Assembly: GCA_020446425.1 (NCBI GenBank)
Contig: JAGRES010000013.1
Span: 231,041 to 295,040, forward strand
From: Sphingobium sp.
GTDB lineage: Bacteria > Pseudomonadota > Alphaproteobacteria > Sphingomonadales > Sphingomonadaceae
Direction: 5' to 3'
DNA: 64,000 bases
The notes below the pieces were generated by a model. The model was not told the origin of the DNA and made no database searches. It worked only from the letters and a program-made list of their open reading frames with translations. The translations under genes were made by a program, and so were the position numbers. Shown here piece by piece: positions 61,744-64,000 of the stretch. Positions within the stretch are counted from its first letter, which is position 1. Each line of letters begins with the position of its first letter.

Positions 61744-62532
61744 TCAACCATAAAGAAACCCTCCATCCACCGGTACGCCGGCACCGGTTACAAATGATGC
61801 GTAATCCGAACACAGGAACATGGTGACCTTCGCCACATCCTCCGGGCTGCCGAAGCGGCCAAGCGGCGTCTTGGCGGTGAGCCAGGACCGGCATTCGTCC
61901 GATCCTCCGAACCACCCCAGGTCGACACACTCATCTATGAGCTGATCGACCATATCGGTCTGTATGATGCCCGGATAAAGGCAGTTCACACGTATGTTGT
62001 AACCGCCCTTGCCAGCCTCAACTGCGGCCACCTTAGTGGCCCGCTCAACCGCCGCTTTCGATCCGGCATAAGCGGCCATGCCGCCTGCAGCAGCCTGAGA
62101 TGAAATCGACGAAAGATTGACGATTGCGCCGCCTTTTCCGACGATTCCTCCCGGTCGCATTGAGCGAAAAGCCCACTTCATCCCGAGAAGCACGCCAACC
62201 ACATTTATGTCCAGCAGTCGGCGCGCCACATCAGCATCGAAATCGACAAGCGGCATCGCAGCCTCAATACCCGCATTGTTGATCAGCACATCAAGGCCGC
62301 CACCCCAATCCGCGCACTGCTCAACAACCTGTTGCCAACGTTGCTCGTCTCGAACATCTTGCTGTAGAAACAGTGCATTGCCAGCAAGCTCTTCTACAAG
62401 CTCGGACCCCTCACGATCCAAAACATCTGACACAATGATATTCGCGCCAGCAGAATGAAACGCCCGGGCAATGCCCGCACCGATGCCGCGCGCGCCGCCG
62501 GTCACCAGTACAGTTTTCCCCGTAAAGTCCAT
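61744..62532 (-). CDS. Short-chain dehydrogenase/reductase
   Basis: A 262-residue SDR starting MDFTGKTVLVTGGARGIGAGIARAF behind GAGGAGCAGG; longer in-frame starts up to 62649 lack a signal. NNAG, NLSSISSQAA and YAGSK are present. The C-terminal DYASFVTGAGVPVDGGFLYG is typical. It is the promoter-proximal gene of the long reverse array, 95 bp before the TonB receptor. Confidence 0.92.
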   Translation of the reverse strand: MDFTGKTVLVTGGARGIGAGIARAFHSAGANIIVSDVLDREGSELVEELAGNALFLQQDVRDEQRWQQVVEQCADWGGGLDVLINNAGIEAAMPLVDFDADVARRLLDINVVGVLLGMKWAFRSMRPGGIVGKGGAIVNLSSISSQAAAGGMAAYAGSKAAVERATKVAAVEAGKGGYNIRVNCLYPGIIQTDMVDQLIDECVDLGWFGGSDECRSWLTAKTPLGRFGSPEDVAKVTMFLCSDYASFVTGAGVPVDGGFLYG

Positions 62533-62873
62533 CCTGCTCCTCATCATTATCGGCACGCCTGCTGTTGAGACGCATCTATAATTGCGGGCTAGGAGAAAGA
62601 GTTCATACACCAGAACAGATACGCAAACGCGCCCTAGGCATCCTCTCACTCTTCAACTGTACCACAACTGCCTTCACTCAAGCCCGTCACGGCTTTGTCA
62701 TGTTGTTTCTATTGAGCCAGCCGGGGAAGCTCTTGCCGAGGTGCGCCGGGAATTTATCTTTGAACGCCAATTTTGGGAGTAAATTGAAAATCCCAGGATT
62801 TCTGCGGAAAATACACCTTCTCTCAATGCATTCCGACTTGACTTCTCTGCGGGCCCGCTCCACCTTGTCTCTG
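62533..62873. other. Intergenic DNA between the SDR array and the thiC leader
   Basis: About 340 bp, AT-richer, with several short open frames on both strands but none with a recognisable product or ribosome site. It must contain the promoters of the reverse array and of thiC; no clear boxes were identified. Confidence 0.5.

Positions 62874-64000
<1,127 letters not shown>

Overview
The window looks like a chromosomal catabolic region of an aerobic alphaproteobacterium, most likely a sphingomonad (Sphingobium/Novosphingobium/Sphingopyxis-like). This rests on gene content and protein style only: three TonB-dependent receptors with the 'IVVTAQKR' plug signature, several Rieske oxygenases, many SDRs and acyl-CoA dehydrogenases, high GC with local AT-rich dips, and a TPP-riboswitch-controlled thiC at the right edge. 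No mobile element, CRISPR array, rRNA or tRNA was recognised.

Layout. (1) 1-11.1 kb, oxygenase module: the end of a Rieske oxygenase gene with a strong terminator; a reverse set (MDR-type oxidoreductase, a tandem double SnoaL-like protein, a TetR regulator); then a forward run of Rieske oxygenase, TonB receptor, SDR, VOC protein, SnoaL-like protein and a third Rieske oxygenase. (2) 11.2-14.5 kb: a LysR regulator divergent from an AT-rich membrane sterol-desaturase-like hydroxylase, then a reverse pair (SDR, carboxymuconolactone-decarboxylase-like). (3) 14.6-47.8 kb, the main CoA-thioester and ring-degradation block: two ACMSD-type amidohydrolases, a one-subunit molybdopterin enzyme, several SDRs, five acyl-CoA dehydrogenases (one triplet, one pair), an acyl-CoA ligase, cupin, TonB receptor, GMC oxidoreductase, HIBADH-like reductase, TetR and IclR regulators, crotonases, Old-Yellow-type reductase, thiolase, a FadB-like protein without its Rossmann domain, a type III CoA-transferase, a Baeyer-Villiger monooxygenase, a 6-oxocamphor-hydrolase-like crotonase and an AMACR-like racemase. 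(4) 47.9-48.7 kb: a scar of gene remnants, including the C-terminus of ETF beta. (5) 48.7-62.5 kb: a long reverse array of SDR, TonB receptor, acetoin-dehydrogenase-type E1 alpha, E1 beta and lipoyl-hydrolase E2, acyl-CoA dehydrogenase, complete FadB, PcaF-like thiolase, a DUF2855 protein, and E3 (which appears to start with ATT). (6) 62.9 kb to the end: TPP riboswitch and the 5' part of thiC.

How it may work together (inference): the substrate is probably a multi-ring or alicyclic compound (terpenoid- or steroid-like). It would be imported by TonB receptors, oxidised by Rieske, Baeyer-Villiger, GMC and SDR enzymes, opened by a retro-Claisen crotonase, activated by a CoA ligase or CoA-transferase, and taken through beta-oxidation by paired acyl-CoA dehydrogenases, crotonases and thiolases. 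The acetoin-type complex and full FadB/PcaF array would finish smaller acyl or acyloin products. The actual substrate cannot be read from the sequence.

The most notable signal is a 14-bp palindrome, ATCA-N6-TGAT (consensus ATCAYATRYNTGAT). It occurs six times exactly and three times with one or two changed half-site bases, all in intergenic DNA between 14.6 and 43.6 kb, mostly 135-165 bp before a start codon. It appears to mark one previously unrecognised regulon that coincides with block 3.
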